Shown piece by piece: positions 40,228-50,591 of a stretch of DNA of 64,000 bases (its first letter is position 1; every line of letters begins with the position of its first letter). The notes under the pieces are model-generated. The model searched no databases, had not been told where the DNA came from, and was given only the letters and a program-made list of their open reading frames with translations. The translations under genes were made by a program, and so were the position numbers. This DNA is from Listeria monocytogenes (GTDB lineage: Bacteria; Bacillota; Bacilli; Lactobacillales; Listeriaceae), in assembly GCF_900187225.1 (NCBI RefSeq), contig NZ_LT906436.1, positions 1 to 64,000 on the forward strand, in the 5' to 3' direction.

Positions 40228-40346
40228 GTTACGCAGAATGTAACGAGTTACAGGGTGATTCGGTCTGTTCTTAAAAAAAGAAAACGTATTCAAAAATAAT
40301 CTCTTTTGTACTATGATGAGCATGTGGCAAGGAAATACTCGAGTAT
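40228..40346 (+). promoter_or_regulatory. Control region of the agmatine operon
   Basis: TTCAAA (40289-40294) and TATGAT (40312-40317) are 17 bases apart. A candidate cre site with one mismatch (40278-40292) overlaps the -35 box. Upstream lies GTTAC, seven bases, GTAAC, then a third GTTAC (40228-40251), possibly an activator site. Downstream of the predicted start is a perfect palindrome, ATACTCGAGTAT (40335-40346), a possible operator. Confidence 0.55.
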
Positions 40347-40389
40347 GCCCCAGAAAAGGTTTAGAAAATAAATGGTTGAGGTGATAGAA

Positions 40390-41415
40390 ATGAACAAAAA
40401 AAGAGATTTTATCGACACAAAAGATTTTTCTAAAGAAGAAATACTATTTATGATAGAAATCGGTCGCAAAATGAAAGAATCTATTAAAAACGGTCATTAC
40501 CCACAACTTTTAAAACATAAGACGCTTGGTATGATTTTTGAACAATCATCAACAAGAACTCGTGTATCTTTTGAAACAGCAATGACACAGCTTGGTGGTC
40601 ATGCGCAATATTTAGCTCCTGGACAAATTCAGCTCGGTGGACATGAATCAGTAGGCGATACAGCCAAAGTTCTTTCTAGATTAGTAGATATATTGATGGC
40701 GCGTGTTGAACGTCATCAAACAGTAGTAGAACTTGCAAATACAGCTGCTATTCCGGTTATTAATGGGATGAGTGATTACAACCATCCAACACAAGAATTA
40801 GGTGATGCAATTACTATGTTTGAACACCTTCCAAAAGGAAAAAAGATTGAAGACTGCAAAATTGTCTTTGTAGGAGATGCTACTCAAGTATGTGCATCTA
40901 CAATGTTTATGGCAACAAAACTTGGAATGGATTTCGTTCAATTTGGACCAAAAGGATTTCAATTACGTGAAGAACATTTGAAAGTTGCTGAAGAAAATTG
41001 CGAAGTATCTGGCGGGAGCTATTTAATTACAGAAGATGTAGACATTGCGTTAAAAGACGCAGATTTCATTTATACAGATGTTTGGTATGGCCTATACGAA
41101 GCGGAACTTTCCGAAGAAGAGCGAATGAAAACTTTCTATCCTAAATATCAAGTGAATAAAGAATTGATCAGTAAAGCGGCTCCACACGTGAAGTTTATGC
41201 ACTGTTTACCCGCAACTCGTGGGGAAGAGGTTACTGACGAAGTGCTTGATGCTCCATACTCAGTTGTTATTGATGAAGCTGAAAATCGTTTAACAGCGAT
41301 GAGAGCACTGCTTGTATACTTTATGAATCCGTATGTGAAAGAAGCGGGTTTTGCAGTTGCGGAAAAATATGATGCTGAACTAGAGTTATTACTTAGAAAT
41401 GGCGCTGGCTTATAA
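40390..41415 (+). CDS. ptcA: Putrescine carbamoyltransferase
   Basis: This enzyme splits N-carbamoylputrescine into putrescine and carbamoyl phosphate, the second step of agmatine catabolism. The 341 residues show the carbamoyl-phosphate motif SSTRTR (53-58), HPTQELGD and HCLPA, and the YGLYEAE segment that distinguishes it from ornithine carbamoyltransferases. Its neighbours confirm the role. ATG 40390 is chosen because GAGGTGAT precedes it; an in-frame upstream ATG at 40372 does not fit. Confidence 0.9.
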   Translation: MNKKRDFIDTKDFSKEEILFMIEIGRKMKESIKNGHYPQLLKHKTLGMIFEQSSTRTRVSFETAMTQLGGHAQYLAPGQIQLGGHESVGDTAKVLSRLVDILMARVERHQTVVELANTAAIPVINGMSDYNHPTQELGDAITMFEHLPKGKKIEDCKIVFVGDATQVCASTMFMATKLGMDFVQFGPKGFQLREEHLKVAEENCEVSGGSYLITEDVDIALKDADFIYTDVWYGLYEAELSEEERMKTFYPKYQVNKELISKAAPHVKFMHCLPATRGEEVTDEVLDAPYSVVIDEAENRLTAMRALLVYFMNPYVKEAGFAVAEKYDAELELLLRNGAGL

Positions 41416-41487
41416 GATACCAAAATAAGGAGGAGAAGAGAGCGCTGGCCGTTTTCTTCCCCCCACTTAAAAAGAGGAGTGGGCATT

Positions 41488-42873
41488 TTGGAAAAAAAGA
41501 AGAAATTCAGATTATTTGATGCGGTTCTTATGGCTGTATGTGTCGTTTTGGTTGTGGAATCTGCCGCGCCAGCAGCGGCGATAGGATCATCTCAATTTTT
41601 CTGGTGGATTGCGTTACTTATTTTATTTTTCTTACCATATGGACTTGTTTCGGCAGAACTTGGGACAACCTATGATGATGAAGGCGGAATTTATGATTGG
41701 GTAAAACGGGCATTTGGCCGAAAATGGGGTGCACGTGTCGCTTGGTTATACTGGATTAATTATCCGATTTGGATGGCGAGTTTAGCGGTATTGTTTGTAG
41801 AAGTTATTACGCAAATTTTCCCGGTTTCATTTGGGACGCCGGTTTCGATTTTGATTCAGCTCATTTTTGTGTGGATTGTTGTTATTGTTAGTTGTTATCC
41901 AGTGAGCGATAGTAAATGGATTCTTAATATCGCGGCTTTCTGTAAAGTCGCAATTATGCTTTGCCTTGGTGTACTTGGGATTTATTTTGCGATTACGAAG
42001 GGATTGGCGAATGACTTTTCTGGAAAAGCATTACTTCCAACTTTTGATTTAGAGAGTTTATCATTTATTTCAGTCATTTTATTCAATTTCTTAGGTTTTG
42101 AAGTGGTAACAACGCTTGCGAGTGACATGGAAAATCCTAAAAAACAAATTCCTCAAGCAATTATTTATGGTGGGATTTTGATCGCATTCTTCTATTTACT
42201 AGCAGCTTTCGGAATGGGGGCAGCAATTCCGACTTCTGAACTTTCAACGTCAGGCGGCCTTATTGATAGCTTTATTATGCTGATTGGCGGAGTTAACCCA
42301 TTTGTTATTATTATTGGGATTATGTTTATGTATACATTAGTAGCAAATTTAGTGTCTTGGGCACTAGGCGTGAATTATGTAGCAATGTATGCAGCGAAAA
42401 ACAAAGATTTACCAGCTGTTTTTGGAAAAACAAATCCGAAAAATGATATGCCAACGGGTACTAGTATATTAAATGGGATTGTAGCTTCTGTATTAATCGT
42501 TGCGGCACCACTTATTCCAAATGAAAATATTTTCTGGGCATTCTTTGCATTAAATGTAGTTGCTTTACTAGGTTCATATATCCTAATGTTTCCAGCATTT
42601 TTGAAATTACGTAAGTTGGATCCGGACCGAGAACGTCCATTTAAAGTGCCAGGTGGCAAAATCTTGCTTTACTTAATGACTTTCGTACCAATGATTTTAC
42701 TCATCATTACTTTGATTTTCTCTGCAGTACCATTAAATGGTTCAAGTGCAGAATTAAATGAAAAAATCCCAATCTTAATTGGAACCATTGTAGCGGTGAT
42801 TGTTGGTGAAATATGTATTTGGCTTGCTGGTAAAAGAAAAGACAAAGGAGAGATAAAAAATGAGAACGATTGA
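41488..42873 (+). CDS. aguD: Agmatine/putrescine antiporter (APC family)
   Basis: This 461-residue protein of the amino acid/polyamine/organocation family has about 12 membrane helices. It probably exchanges external agmatine for internal putrescine, completing the pathway without net amine gain. TTG 41488 is supported by GAGGAG at 41474-41479; GTG 41479 overlaps that site. Operon position between ptcA and aguA supports the substrate call. It overlaps the next gene by 14 bases. Confidence 0.86.
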   Translation: MEKKKKFRLFDAVLMAVCVVLVVESAAPAAAIGSSQFFWWIALLILFFLPYGLVSAELGTTYDDEGGIYDWVKRAFGRKWGARVAWLYWINYPIWMASLAVLFVEVITQIFPVSFGTPVSILIQLIFVWIVVIVSCYPVSDSKWILNIAAFCKVAIMLCLGVLGIYFAITKGLANDFSGKALLPTFDLESLSFISVILFNFLGFEVVTTLASDMENPKKQIPQAIIYGGILIAFFYLLAAFGMGAAIPTSELSTSGGLIDSFIMLIGGVNPFVIIIGIMFMYTLVANLVSWALGVNYVAMYAAKNKDLPAVFGKTNPKNDMPTGTSILNGIVASVLIVAAPLIPNENIFWAFFALNVVALLGSYILMFPAFLKLRKLDPDRERPFKVPGGKILLYLMTFVPMILLIITLIFSAVPLNGSSAELNEKIPILIGTIVAVIVGEICIWLAGKRKDKGEIKNEND

Positions 42874-43954
42874 TAGTTCTTCTAAAAAAGATGGATTTAG
42901 AATGCCTGGGGAATTTGAAAAACACGCTGGTTGCTATATTATTTGGCCAGAACGACCAGATAATTGGCGCTTAGGGGCCAAACCTGCGCAAAAAGCTTTT
43001 GTTGATGTGGCAACAGCGATTTCTCATTTTGAACCAGTTACTGTTGTTGCAAGTTCTAGTCAATATGTAAATGCGAGATATATGTTGTCTGATGAAATTC
43101 GCGTAGTGGAAATGGATAACGACGATGCTTGGGTGCGCGATTCTGGGCCAACTTTTGTTGTTAATGATTCTGGTGACGTACGTGGAGTGGATTGGTCATT
43201 TAACTCTTGGGGGGGATTGGTCGATGGTTTGTACTTCCCGTGGGATAAAGATGATCAAGTCGCTCAAAAAATATGCGAATTAGAGCGAAAAGATCGTTAT
43301 CGCTTAGCTGATTTTGTGTTAGAGGGAGGTTCCATTCATGTCGACGGTGAAGGCACGCTTGTAACGACAGAAGAATGCTTATTATCGGAAGGTCGCAATC
43401 CACAACTTTCAAAACAGCAAATCGAAATGGTTTTAAAAGAGTACTTAAATTTAGAAAAAATTATTTGGTTAAAACGAGGGATTTATTTAGATGAAACGAA
43501 TGGTCATGTAGATAATATTTTCAATTATGTACGCCCAGGTGTAGTAGCGCTTGCGTGGACAGATGATGAAACTGATCCGCAGTATGAAATTTCCAAAGAA
43601 TGCTTTGATATTTTATCGAATGAAACCGATGCAAAAGGTCGTAAATTAGAAGTGCATAAAATAAATGTACCAAAGCCAATTTTAATTACCGATGAAGAAA
43701 GTAAAGGTGTGGATGCTGTAGAAGGAACATTGCCACGGGAAGAAGGCGACCGACTCGCAGCAAGTTATATTAATTACTACACAGCCAATGGTGGAGTGAT
43801 TTTTCCGCTATTTGGGGATCCAAATGATGAACTTGCTCGCGAAAAATTACAACAACTTTATCCAAACTGTGAAGTGGTTGGTGTAAAAGCAAGAGAAATT
43901 TTACTTGGCGGCGGAAATATTCACTGTATTACTCAACAGGTGCCAAGAGGATAA
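42860..43954 (+). CDS. aguA1: Agmatine deiminase AguA1
   Basis: This cytosolic enzyme hydrolyses agmatine to N-carbamoylputrescine and ammonia. The 364 residues show the guanidino-modifying enzyme fold, with Asp/His motifs ([17 protein letters not shown]) and the nucleophile Cys356 in GGNIHCITQ. Residue 157 is Gly (LEGGSIH), unlike the paralogue at 45.0 kb. Ammonia release helps acid resistance. The start ATG is inside the antiporter gene, behind AAAGGAGAG. Confidence 0.95.
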   Translation: MRTIDSSSKKDGFRMPGEFEKHAGCYIIWPERPDNWRLGAKPAQKAFVDVATAISHFEPVTVVASSSQYVNARYMLSDEIRVVEMDNDDAWVRDSGPTFVVNDSGDVRGVDWSFNSWGGLVDGLYFPWDKDDQVAQKICELERKDRYRLADFVLEGGSIHVDGEGTLVTTEECLLSEGRNPQLSKQQIEMVLKEYLNLEKIIWLKRGIYLDETNGHVDNIFNYVRPGVVALAWTDDETDPQYEISKECFDILSNETDAKGRKLEVHKINVPKPILITDEESKGVDAVEGTLPREEGDRLAASYINYYTANGGVIFPLFGDPNDELAREKLQQLYPNCEVVGVKAREILLGGGNIHCITQQVPRG

Positions 43955-43966
43955 GGAGTGAACATC

Positions 43967-44908
43967 ATGAATCAAAAAATAGTCGTGGCACTTGGTGGAA
44001 ATGCAATTTTATCGAGTGATGCCAGTGCTGAAGCGCAACGAAGTGCTCTTGAAGAAACAGCCGAATATTTGGTGCAATTTATCGAAAACGGGGATGATTT
44101 AATTATTTCGCATGGAAATGGACCGCAAGTAGGCAACTTGATGCTACAACAACATGCGGGAGCTTCTGAAAAGAATCCAGCAATGCCGCTTGATACGTGT
44201 GTCGCGATGACGCAAGGGAGTATTGGCTACTGGATGCAAAATGCGCTAGATAAAGCATTTTTAAAACACGGGCTAGATAAAGTAGCAGTTTCATTAATTA
44301 CACAAGTTGTCGTGGATAAAGATGATCCTGCTTTTGAAAAACCAACCAAACCAATTGGGCCTTTCCTTAATAAAGAAGAGGCTGAAAAGGAAATGGCAGA
44401 AACTGGTGCAATCTTTCTTGAGGATGCTGGCCGAGGTTACCGTAAAGTTGTCCCATCTCCTCGCCCACTTAGTATTAAAGAACATCAGATTATTAAACAA
44501 TTGGTTGATAGTGGCGTTGTGACTATTTCTGCTGGTGGAGGTGGGGTTTCGGTCGTTGAAAATGGCCTTGATTTATCTGGTGTAGAAACCGTAATCGATA
44601 AAGATTTTGCTTCTGAAAAACTTGCAGAACTAATTGATGCAGATTTGTTGGTTATTTTAACAGGGGTGGAAAATGTTTATATTAATTATAATCAGCCAAA
44701 TCAAAAGAAACTTGAACAAGTGACCGTTTCAGAATTGGAAAAATATATTGATGAGAAACAGTTTGCAGCAGGAAGTATGTTGCCCAAAATCGAAGCAGCG
44801 ACAGCTTTTGTCAAAGAAAGACCACATGCCAAAGCAATAATCACATCGCTTGAAAATATTGGCGCCATGCTAGAACGTGGGGCAGGAACAGTGATTGTTG
44901 CAGGCTAG
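43967..44908 (+). CDS. aguC: Carbamate kinase
   Basis: This enzyme uses carbamoyl phosphate from putrescine carbamoyltransferase to make ATP from ADP, releasing ammonia and CO2. The 313 residues show the amino-acid-kinase fold with [10 protein letters not shown] at the N-terminus, HGNGPQVGN and a late [10 protein letters not shown]. It could also serve the arginine deiminase pathway. ATG 43967 lies eight bases after AAGGAG; GTG 43958 overlaps that site. A terminator follows, splitting it from the second aguA. Confidence 0.94.
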   Translation: MNQKIVVALGGNAILSSDASAEAQRSALEETAEYLVQFIENGDDLIISHGNGPQVGNLMLQQHAGASEKNPAMPLDTCVAMTQGSIGYWMQNALDKAFLKHGLDKVAVSLITQVVVDKDDPAFEKPTKPIGPFLNKEEAEKEMAETGAIFLEDAGRGYRKVVPSPRPLSIKEHQIIKQLVDSGVVTISAGGGGVSVVENGLDLSGVETVIDKDFASEKLAELIDADLLVILTGVENVYINYNQPNQKKLEQVTVSELEKYIDEKQFAAGSMLPKIEAATAFVKERPHAKAIITSLENIGAMLERGAGTVIVAG

Positions 44909-44921
44909 TAAAATAGGACGG

Positions 44922-44950
44922 AAATCCGGGTAATTGTTACTCGGTTTTTG
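44922..44950 (+). terminator. Terminator after the carbamate kinase gene
   Basis: CCGGGTAA pairs with TTACTCGG (one G-T pair) around TTG, followed by TTTTT. TATAAT at 44973-44978 then offers a separate start for the next gene. Confidence 0.7.
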
Positions 44951-45009
44951 TCTTGTAAAACAGTATTTCATGTATAATGTGTTTATGAAGTAATAGGAGG
45001 AGAATGAGG

Positions 45010-46119
45010 ATGGGACAACTGAAAGGGTTGCCGGTAGAGGACGGATTCAGAATGCCAGGAGAATACGAACCTCATATTGGCTGTTTCATGATTTGGCCGG
45101 AAAGACCTGATAACTGGCGGCTTGGTGGGAAGCCAGCACAACAAAACTATAAAGAAGTTGCAGTCGCTATTTCAAATTTTGAGCCAGTCACTATGTTTGT
45201 ATCACCAAATCAATATAAAAATGCTCGTAAAGAACTTCCGGATACCATTCGTGTTATCGAAATGAGTAATGATGATGCGTGGATACGCGATTATGGACCT
45301 AGTTTTTTGGTGGACGATAAGGGAGATATGCGCGGCGTTGACTGGGGGTTTAATGCTTGGGGTGGTCTTCTTGATGGTCTATATTTTCCGTGGGATAAAG
45401 ATAATCAAATTGCAAAAAAAGTTTGTGAGTTAGAGCGAATCGACTACTATTCACAGAAAGATTTTATTTTAGAAGGTTGTTCCATTCATGTAGACGGTGA
45501 AGGGACACTTGTTACGACAGAAGAGTGCCTTTTATCAGAAGGAAGGAACCCGAATTTAACCAAAATAGAAATCGAACAAACTTTAAAAAAATATTTCCAT
45601 GCACAAAAAGTAATCTGGCTTAAGCATGGCTTCTATCTTGACGAAACAAACGGACATGTAGATAACATTTTTAACTTTGTGGCACCTGGAGAAGTTGTTT
45701 TATCGTGGACGGATAACAAAAGTGATCCGCAGTATGAAATTTCAAGAGAATGTTATGATATTTTAGCTAACAAAACAGATGCTAAGGGAAGAACTTTTAT
45801 AATACATAAACTACATTGTCCAGATCCAGTACTTATTACGCAAACAGAGAGCGAAGGTGTGGAAGCGATTAATGGAACTTTCCCTAGACAGGCTGGAGAT
45901 CGATTAGCTGCTAGTTATGTAAATTACTATACAGCGAATGGTGCCATTATTTTCCCATTGTTTGATGATCCAAAAGATAAAGATGCGCAGGAATTACTTG
46001 AAAAGTTATATCCTGATAGAAAAATTGTGGGGATTAAAGCACGTGAGATTTTGCTAGGCGGCGGAAATATTCACTGTATCACGCAACATCTCCCTGATAA
46101 AAGTACGATACGTGAATAA
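45010..46119 (+). CDS. aguA2: Agmatine deiminase paralogue AguA2
   Basis: This 369-residue second agmatine deiminase-like protein is closely related to AguA1 throughout and keeps the catalytic Cys356 region ([10 protein letters not shown]). It carries Cys157 (LEGCSIH) where AguA1 has Gly157. From memory of published work, this Cys makes Listeria AguA2 inactive; that claim should be verified. ATG 45010 is chosen because GGAGG (44997-45001) is eight bases upstream; it also gives the residue number 157. It has its own probable -10 box at 44973. Confidence 0.9.
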   Translation: MGQLKGLPVEDGFRMPGEYEPHIGCFMIWPERPDNWRLGGKPAQQNYKEVAVAISNFEPVTMFVSPNQYKNARKELPDTIRVIEMSNDDAWIRDYGPSFLVDDKGDMRGVDWGFNAWGGLLDGLYFPWDKDNQIAKKVCELERIDYYSQKDFILEGCSIHVDGEGTLVTTEECLLSEGRNPNLTKIEIEQTLKKYFHAQKVIWLKHGFYLDETNGHVDNIFNFVAPGEVVLSWTDNKSDPQYEISRECYDILANKTDAKGRTFIIHKLHCPDPVLITQTESEGVEAINGTFPRQAGDRLAASYVNYYTANGAIIFPLFDDPKDKDAQELLEKLYPDRKIVGIKAREILLGGGNIHCITQHLPDKSTIRE

Positions 46120-46135
46120 GAAGGAGACTTGAAGT

Positions 46136-46915
46136 ATGGACTTTTACGAAATTTCCAGTAAGACTGTAGCTTCCCTAACTCGAAATGAGCGAATTTTATT
46201 TGACTATGTCGTTAAGAATATGAATTTAATTAAAAATCAAAGCATTCGAGAAGTTTCTGCAGAATGCTTTGTTTCAACAACAACATTTTTGCGCTTTGTA
46301 AGAAAGCTTGGATTTACTGGTTATAGCGAGTTTACAACGGTCTTAAAGTTCACTTTACTTGGGCATACAGAGCTAAAACCGTCCCCATTTGTCGTAGAAC
46401 AGTCGGATTATCGTGAAGAATATTTAAAAAACATTATTGAATCTGTCCGAGTTTTAGAACCAAGTAAAATCAAGAAAATCACCAAAAAACTAGTAAACAA
46501 ACCGCGAATTTATTTTTTTGCTAAAGGACTGAGCAAACATGCTGCGAAATACATCAAATATCTCTATACAATGAGCGGATTTTTGGTAGAGTTTCCTGAA
46601 GATTATCAATATCGCCAAGCTGTATTGCCGCATATTGGTAAAGATGATTTAGTTTTTATCCTTACGTACGGTGGACATGATATTGAATTAATCCAAACTG
46701 CCCAAAAACTAAAAAGCAGAAACGAAACGCCTATGTTGATTTCGATTACCGGGGCTGATAATAACATTATTCAAAATATGAGTGATATTAATTTATATAT
46801 TTTTACAGATGAAATTGAAATGAACAATTTAGACATCACTTCTCGCATCTCTACAATTGCAATTATGGAGCTAATCTTATACCAGTTTATGGAAGATGAA
46901 ACTAGTAGCTTTTAA
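46136..46915 (+). CDS. RpiR-family transcriptional regulator
   Basis: This 259-residue regulator has an RpiR-type helix-turn-helix (about 25-65, with VSAECFVSTTTFLRFVRKLGF) and a C-terminal SIS sensor domain. It starts 16 bases after aguA2 and is thus cotranscribed. It is the only regulator in the agmatine locus and is a good candidate to control it; SIS domains usually bind phosphosugars, so the signal is not obvious. The ATG follows AAGGAGAC. Confidence 0.88.
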   Translation: MDFYEISSKTVASLTRNERILFDYVVKNMNLIKNQSIREVSAECFVSTTTFLRFVRKLGFTGYSEFTTVLKFTLLGHTELKPSPFVVEQSDYREEYLKNIIESVRVLEPSKIKKITKKLVNKPRIYFFAKGLSKHAAKYIKYLYTMSGFLVEFPEDYQYRQAVLPHIGKDDLVFILTYGGHDIELIQTAQKLKSRNETPMLISITGADNNIIQNMSDINLYIFTDEIEMNNLDITSRISTIAIMELILYQFMEDETSSF

Positions 46916-47019
46916 TTGTTAAGAATTGATAAATAAGTCACAAGTCTGATACAAGGAGACTTGACTTGTGGTAAAATGAACTTTGACTTTTAAATAAAAG
47001 AAAAGGAAGTGAGTGCCTG

Positions 47020-47679
47020 GTGGATTTTATTACCTATATCATTGATTTTATTTTGCACATTGACCAACATTTAGTGGAGATTATAAATAATTTTGGAATT
47101 TGGACTTACATCATTTTATTCCTGATTGTATTTATAGAGACTGGATTGGTAGTATTTCCATTTTTACCAGGAGATTCATTACTATTCGCAGCCGGTGCAT
47201 TATCTGTATTAGATGGTTCGATTTTACATATTGTTCCGCTAATTATTACTTTATGGTTAGCAGCAGTTCTAGGTGATACAGTGAATTATCATATCGGTAA
47301 AAAGATTGGAACATCCATACCAGAAGATAGCTGGTTTGGAAAACTAATAAATAAAGAAAAAATGGAAAAAGCGGAGGCTTTCTTCAATAAACATGGTGGG
47401 AAAACAATTTTTATTGCTAGATTCATGCCTTTTATTCGTACGTTCGCGCCATTTGTAGCTGGAGCAAGCCGTATGAATTATCGCTATTTCTTAAATTATA
47501 ATATTTTAGGAGCAACAGTCTGGGTATTGCTTTGCACGCTTGCAGGATACTTCTTCGGCAATTTCCCAATTGTTAAAGACAACTTCTCGTTAGTAGTAAT
47601 CGGAATTATTGTAGTTTCCGTTATCCCAATGGTTGTTTCATTTATTAAAAGTAAAATGGACAAGAAAAGCGCAGAATAA
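47020..47679 (+). CDS. DedA-family membrane protein
   Basis: This 219-residue polytopic protein is of the DedA family, with the motifs FIETGLVVFPFLPGDSLLF and FIARFMPFIRTFAPFVAGAS. Some relatives flip undecaprenyl phosphate or phospholipids across the membrane; which applies here is unknown. GTG 47020 follows AAGGAAGTGAG. It is separated from the RpiR gene by 104 bases that contain an inverted repeat (CAAGTCT/AGACTTG, 46941-46963). Confidence 0.88.
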   Translation: MDFITYIIDFILHIDQHLVEIINNFGIWTYIILFLIVFIETGLVVFPFLPGDSLLFAAGALSVLDGSILHIVPLIITLWLAAVLGDTVNYHIGKKIGTSIPEDSWFGKLINKEKMEKAEAFFNKHGGKTIFIARFMPFIRTFAPFVAGASRMNYRYFLNYNILGATVWVLLCTLAGYFFGNFPIVKDNFSLVVIGIIVVSVIPMVVSFIKSKMDKKSAE

Positions 47680-47696
47680 TCTCTGTGCTTTTTTTT
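47667..47696 (+). terminator. Terminator after the DedA gene
   Basis: AAGCGCAGA pairs with TCTGTGCTT and is followed by eight T residues. The stop codon of the DedA gene lies in the loop. Confidence 0.82.
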
Positions 47697-47764
47697 ATTT
47701 CCCGGGAAATCTCTCGCATACATGACAAACTTTTGGGGTAATTAGTTAGGAAGAGGTGATGAAA

Positions 47765-48991
47765 ATGGAACAAGCATTGAATATTACATCTGAAATTGGC
47801 AAACTCCAAACAGTTCTTGTAAAGAGGCCGGGTTCTGAACTCGAAAATATCACACCAGAATACCTAGAATCTTTATTATTTGATGATATACCGTATTTAA
47901 AAATGATGCAGAAGGAACATGATTTTTTTGCTAAAACAATGAGAGATTCAAACATCGAAGTACTCTACTTAGAAAAACTAGCCGCTGAAGCATTGCGAGA
48001 AGCTAACAATAAAGAGTCCTTTTTAACGAAAATGATTAAAGAATCCAATCAAATGGACGAAAGTGCGCTATATGTGCGAGATTATTTGATGTCTTTTGAC
48101 GAGGAAGAAATGATTAGAAAACTTATGTCTGGTTTGAAAAAATCGGAAATCCCCGAGCGTAAAAAGAAACATTTAAATGAAATGATGGACGAACAATATC
48201 CTTTTTTCCTAGATCCATTACCAAATTTGTATTTCACTCGAGATCCAGCAGCTGTTATTGGTAACGGGGTGACGATTAATAGAATGTTCCAGCCAGCTAG
48301 AAGGCGAGAGTCAATATTTATCGAGTTGATTTTAAAACATCATCCTCGTTTTAGCAATCAAGATATCCCGTTATGGTCAGGACGTGGGGAGCCGTTTTCT
48401 TTAGAAGGTGGAGATGAGCTAGTTCTGAATGAAGAGACCGTTCTTGTCGGTGTATCTGAACGAACTGATGCACGGGCAGTTGAACGGCTTGCAGAAAGTT
48501 TATTTAACCGTTCTCCAAAAATTAAACGAGTTTTAGCTGTTGAAATTCCTGAAACAAGGTCATTTATGCATTTGGACACGGTTTTCACCATGGTTAATTT
48601 TGCGCAGTTCACGATTCATCCAGCAATTCAAAATCAACAAGGTGAACTCAATATATATATATTAGAAAAAAGTGAGAATGGATTGGAAATTACTCCGCGA
48701 AGAGATTTTCAGCGCGTGATTGCGGAGGTTTTGGATGAGCCAGAAATTGATTTTATTCCTTGTGGCGGAGAAGATGTAATTGTTTCGGCGCGAGAGCAGT
48801 GGAATGATGGGGCAAATACGTTAGCCATTGCTCCTGGAGAAGTAATTACATATGATCGAAATCAAGTGTCAAACGATCTGTTAAGAAGTGCGGGTATTAA
48901 GGTTCATGAAGTGATTAGTTCAGAGCTTTCTAGAGGCCGCGGGGGACCAAGGTGTATGACGATGCCGCTTGTTAGAGAAAATCTAAAATAG
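47765..48991 (+). CDS. arcA: Arginine deiminase
   Basis: This cytosolic enzyme converts arginine to citrulline and ammonia and supports acid tolerance. The 409 residues include the substrate motifs FTRDPA and MHLDTVFTM and the nucleophile Cys in [10 protein letters not shown] near the C-terminus. AGAGGTGAT (47752-47760) is an excellent ribosome site five bases before ATG 47765; ATG 47759 and GTG 47756 are in frame but too close. No arcB or arcD lies next to it here, so the full pathway is encoded elsewhere. Confidence 0.93.
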   Translation: MEQALNITSEIGKLQTVLVKRPGSELENITPEYLESLLFDDIPYLKMMQKEHDFFAKTMRDSNIEVLYLEKLAAEALREANNKESFLTKMIKESNQMDESALYVRDYLMSFDEEEMIRKLMSGLKKSEIPERKKKHLNEMMDEQYPFFLDPLPNLYFTRDPAAVIGNGVTINRMFQPARRRESIFIELILKHHPRFSNQDIPLWSGRGEPFSLEGGDELVLNEETVLVGVSERTDARAVERLAESLFNRSPKIKRVLAVEIPETRSFMHLDTVFTMVNFAQFTIHPAIQNQQGELNIYILEKSENGLEITPRRDFQRVIAEVLDEPEIDFIPCGGEDVIVSAREQWNDGANTLAIAPGEVITYDRNQVSNDLLRSAGIKVHEVISSELSRGRGGPRCMTMPLVRENLK

Positions 48992-49041
48992 GCTTTGAAA
49001 AATGAGAATTCCCTTTCAAAATGCGACTTTCGCTAAAAGTA

Positions 49042-49129
49042 TTGTTGGCGATTTTAAGATGTGCTATAGTGTTTTCAAACCAGAATTTTCGAGAAATATC
49101 TTGCTGGTTAGTGTGCGCTATGATATAAT
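49042..49129 (+). promoter_or_regulatory. Two promoters of the rpsF-ssb-rpsR operon
   Basis: P1 is TTGTTG (49042-49047) with the extended TGCTATAGT ending at 49070, 17-base spacing. P2 is TTGCTG (49101-49106) with the extended TGATATAAT ending at 49129, also 17-base spacing. Both have good extended -10 boxes, as expected for highly expressed ribosomal genes. Confidence 0.7.
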
Positions 49130-49189
49130 ATTTTATTGTGAGTAATTATAAATTATTCCTTGCTCGCTCTTGATTTTAAGGCTTGCTAA

Positions 49190-49252
49190 AGGCAGTCTGG
49201 ATTTCAGGGATATGGTATGGTTTCATGCTATATCAGAGCCGCTTAAGACCAC
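49190..49252 (+). promoter_or_regulatory. Candidate S6:S18 autoregulatory leader
   Basis: A hairpin (GATATGGTATG with CATGCTATATC, two G-U pairs, 49209-49234) is followed by an unpaired region holding CCG (49239-49241), enclosed by GTCT/AGAC. The known rpsF leader motif bound by the S6:S18 complex has a hairpin and a CCG bulge. This match is by eye only. Confidence 0.5.
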
Positions 49253-49269
49253 AAGGAGGTGTAGAGTAG

Positions 49270-49563
49270 ATGGCTAGAAAGTACGAAATTATGTACATCA
49301 TTCGCCCAAACATTGAAGAAGATGAGAAAAAAGCTGTTGTAGAACGCTTTGACGGAATCTTAACTGAAAATGGTGCGGAGATCATCGAATCAAAAGAATG
49401 GGGTAAACGTCGCTTAGCATACGAAATCAATGACTATCGTGATGGTTTTTACCACATCGTGAAATTAAACGCTGATAAAGCAGATTCTATCAACGAATTT
49501 GACCGTTTAGCTAAAATTTCTGATGATATCATTCGTCATATGGTAATTAAAGAAGAAGCATAA
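49270..49563 (+). CDS. rpsF: 30S ribosomal protein S6
   Basis: S6 (bS6) binds 16S rRNA together with S18 in the platform of the small subunit. The 97 residues are normal length, starting [11 protein letters not shown] and containing [12 protein letters not shown]. The ATG follows AAGGAGGTG. It is the first gene of the rpsF-ssb-rpsR operon, with its likely autoregulatory leader upstream. Confidence 0.98.
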
Positions 49564-49618
49564 GAATTTATTCAAGGCTAGGACCTTGATTTACTAAACG
49601 AGAGGAGGTTGGTTTTGC

Positions 49619-50155
49619 ATGATGAATCGTGTAGTACTTGTAGGACGCTTAACAAAAGATCCTGAATTACGTTACACTCCAGCTGGTGTGGCTGTTGCGA
49701 CTTTTACATTAGCTGTAAATCGCACTTTCACTAACCAACAAGGAGAACGAGAAGCTGACTTTATTAATTGTGTTGTTTGGCGTAAACCGGCAGAAAACGT
49801 TGCTAATTTCCTGAAGAAGGGAAGCATGGCGGGCGTTGATGGCCGTGTTCAAACTCGTAATTACGAGGGAAACGACGGTAAACGTGTTTATGTGACTGAA
49901 ATTGTAGCAGAGAGTGTTCAATTCCTTGAACCGCGTAATTCTAATGGCGGTGGCGGAAATAACTATCAAAGTGGCAATAACAACAATAATTACAATAGCG
50001 GTGGAAATAACTTCGGACAAGCACCTACAAATAACGGTGGATTCGGACAGGACCAGCAACAATCTCAAAATCAAAATTATCAATCCACTAATAATGATCC
50101 TTTTGCAAGTGATGGTAAGCCAATCGACATTTCTGATGACGATTTGCCATTCTAA
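49619..50155 (+). CDS. ssb: Single-stranded DNA-binding protein
   Basis: SSB coats single-stranded DNA at forks and recruits repair proteins. The 178 residues have an OB fold (about 1-105), a flexible Gly/Asn/Gln-rich linker (about 112-160) and the acidic interaction tip [12 protein letters not shown] 49619 is followed directly by a second ATG; GAGGAGGT (49601-49608) suits the first. It is cotranscribed with S6 and S18. Confidence 0.97.
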
Positions 50156-50198
50156 ATTCATTTTAGCGGTTTGAACTTTAAGATAGGAGGAACTTTCA

Positions 50199-50438
50199 AT
50201 GGCTGGAGGACGCAGAGGCGGACGCCGTCGGAAAAAAGTATGTTACTTTACTTCCAATGGTATTACGCATATCGACTATAAAGATGTAGAACTTCTTAAA
50301 AAATTCGTTTCCGAACGTGGTAAAATTTTACCTCGTCGTGTAACTGGAACAAGCGCTAAATATCAACGTAAACTTACTGTTGCTATCAAACGCTCACGCC
50401 AAATGGCATTACTACCATTTGTTGCTGAAGAAAAATAA
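50199..50438 (+). CDS. rpsR: 30S ribosomal protein S18
   Basis: S18 (bS18) forms a heterodimer with S6 in the 30S platform. The 79 residues are arginine-rich at the N-terminus ([12 protein letters not shown]), with the conserved ISPRR-type region here [17 protein letters not shown]. There is a single Cys (KVCYF), the zinc-independent form. The ATG follows ATAGGAGG. A terminator closes the operon. Confidence 0.97.
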   Translation: MAGGRRGGRRRKKVCYFTSNGITHIDYKDVELLKKFVSERGKILPRRVTGTSAKYQRKLTVAIKRSRQMALLPFVAEEK

Positions 50439-50449
50439 GTTAATTTTAG

Positions 50450-50480
50450 CAGTCTAGAATTCATTTCTAGACTGTTTTTT
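50450..50480 (+). terminator. Terminator of rpsF-ssb-rpsR
   Basis: CAGTCTAGAA pairs perfectly with TTCTAGACTG, then six T residues. Confidence 0.92.
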
Positions 50481-50591
50481 CATAAAATTAGACCTTAGAT
50501 CATGTAAACCTAGGACCTAAGAAGGAAGTTAATGCTATTTATTCATGTTATTCTTATATAGAAGTAAAAAAATGCACAGGGGGAAACAATC

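Noticed and set aside
41429-41437. Strong AAGGAGGAG site before the antiporter gene as evidence for a small gene
   Set aside because: No start codon with an open frame of useful length follows; it may pair with the pyrimidine run downstream.
48993-49020. TTTGAAA/TTTCAAA after arcA as a terminator
   Set aside because: The stem is short and AT-rich and no T tract follows.
49709-50161. Minus-strand ORF opposite ssb
   Set aside because: It mirrors the repetitive Gly/Asn linker codons of ssb and has no family resemblance.
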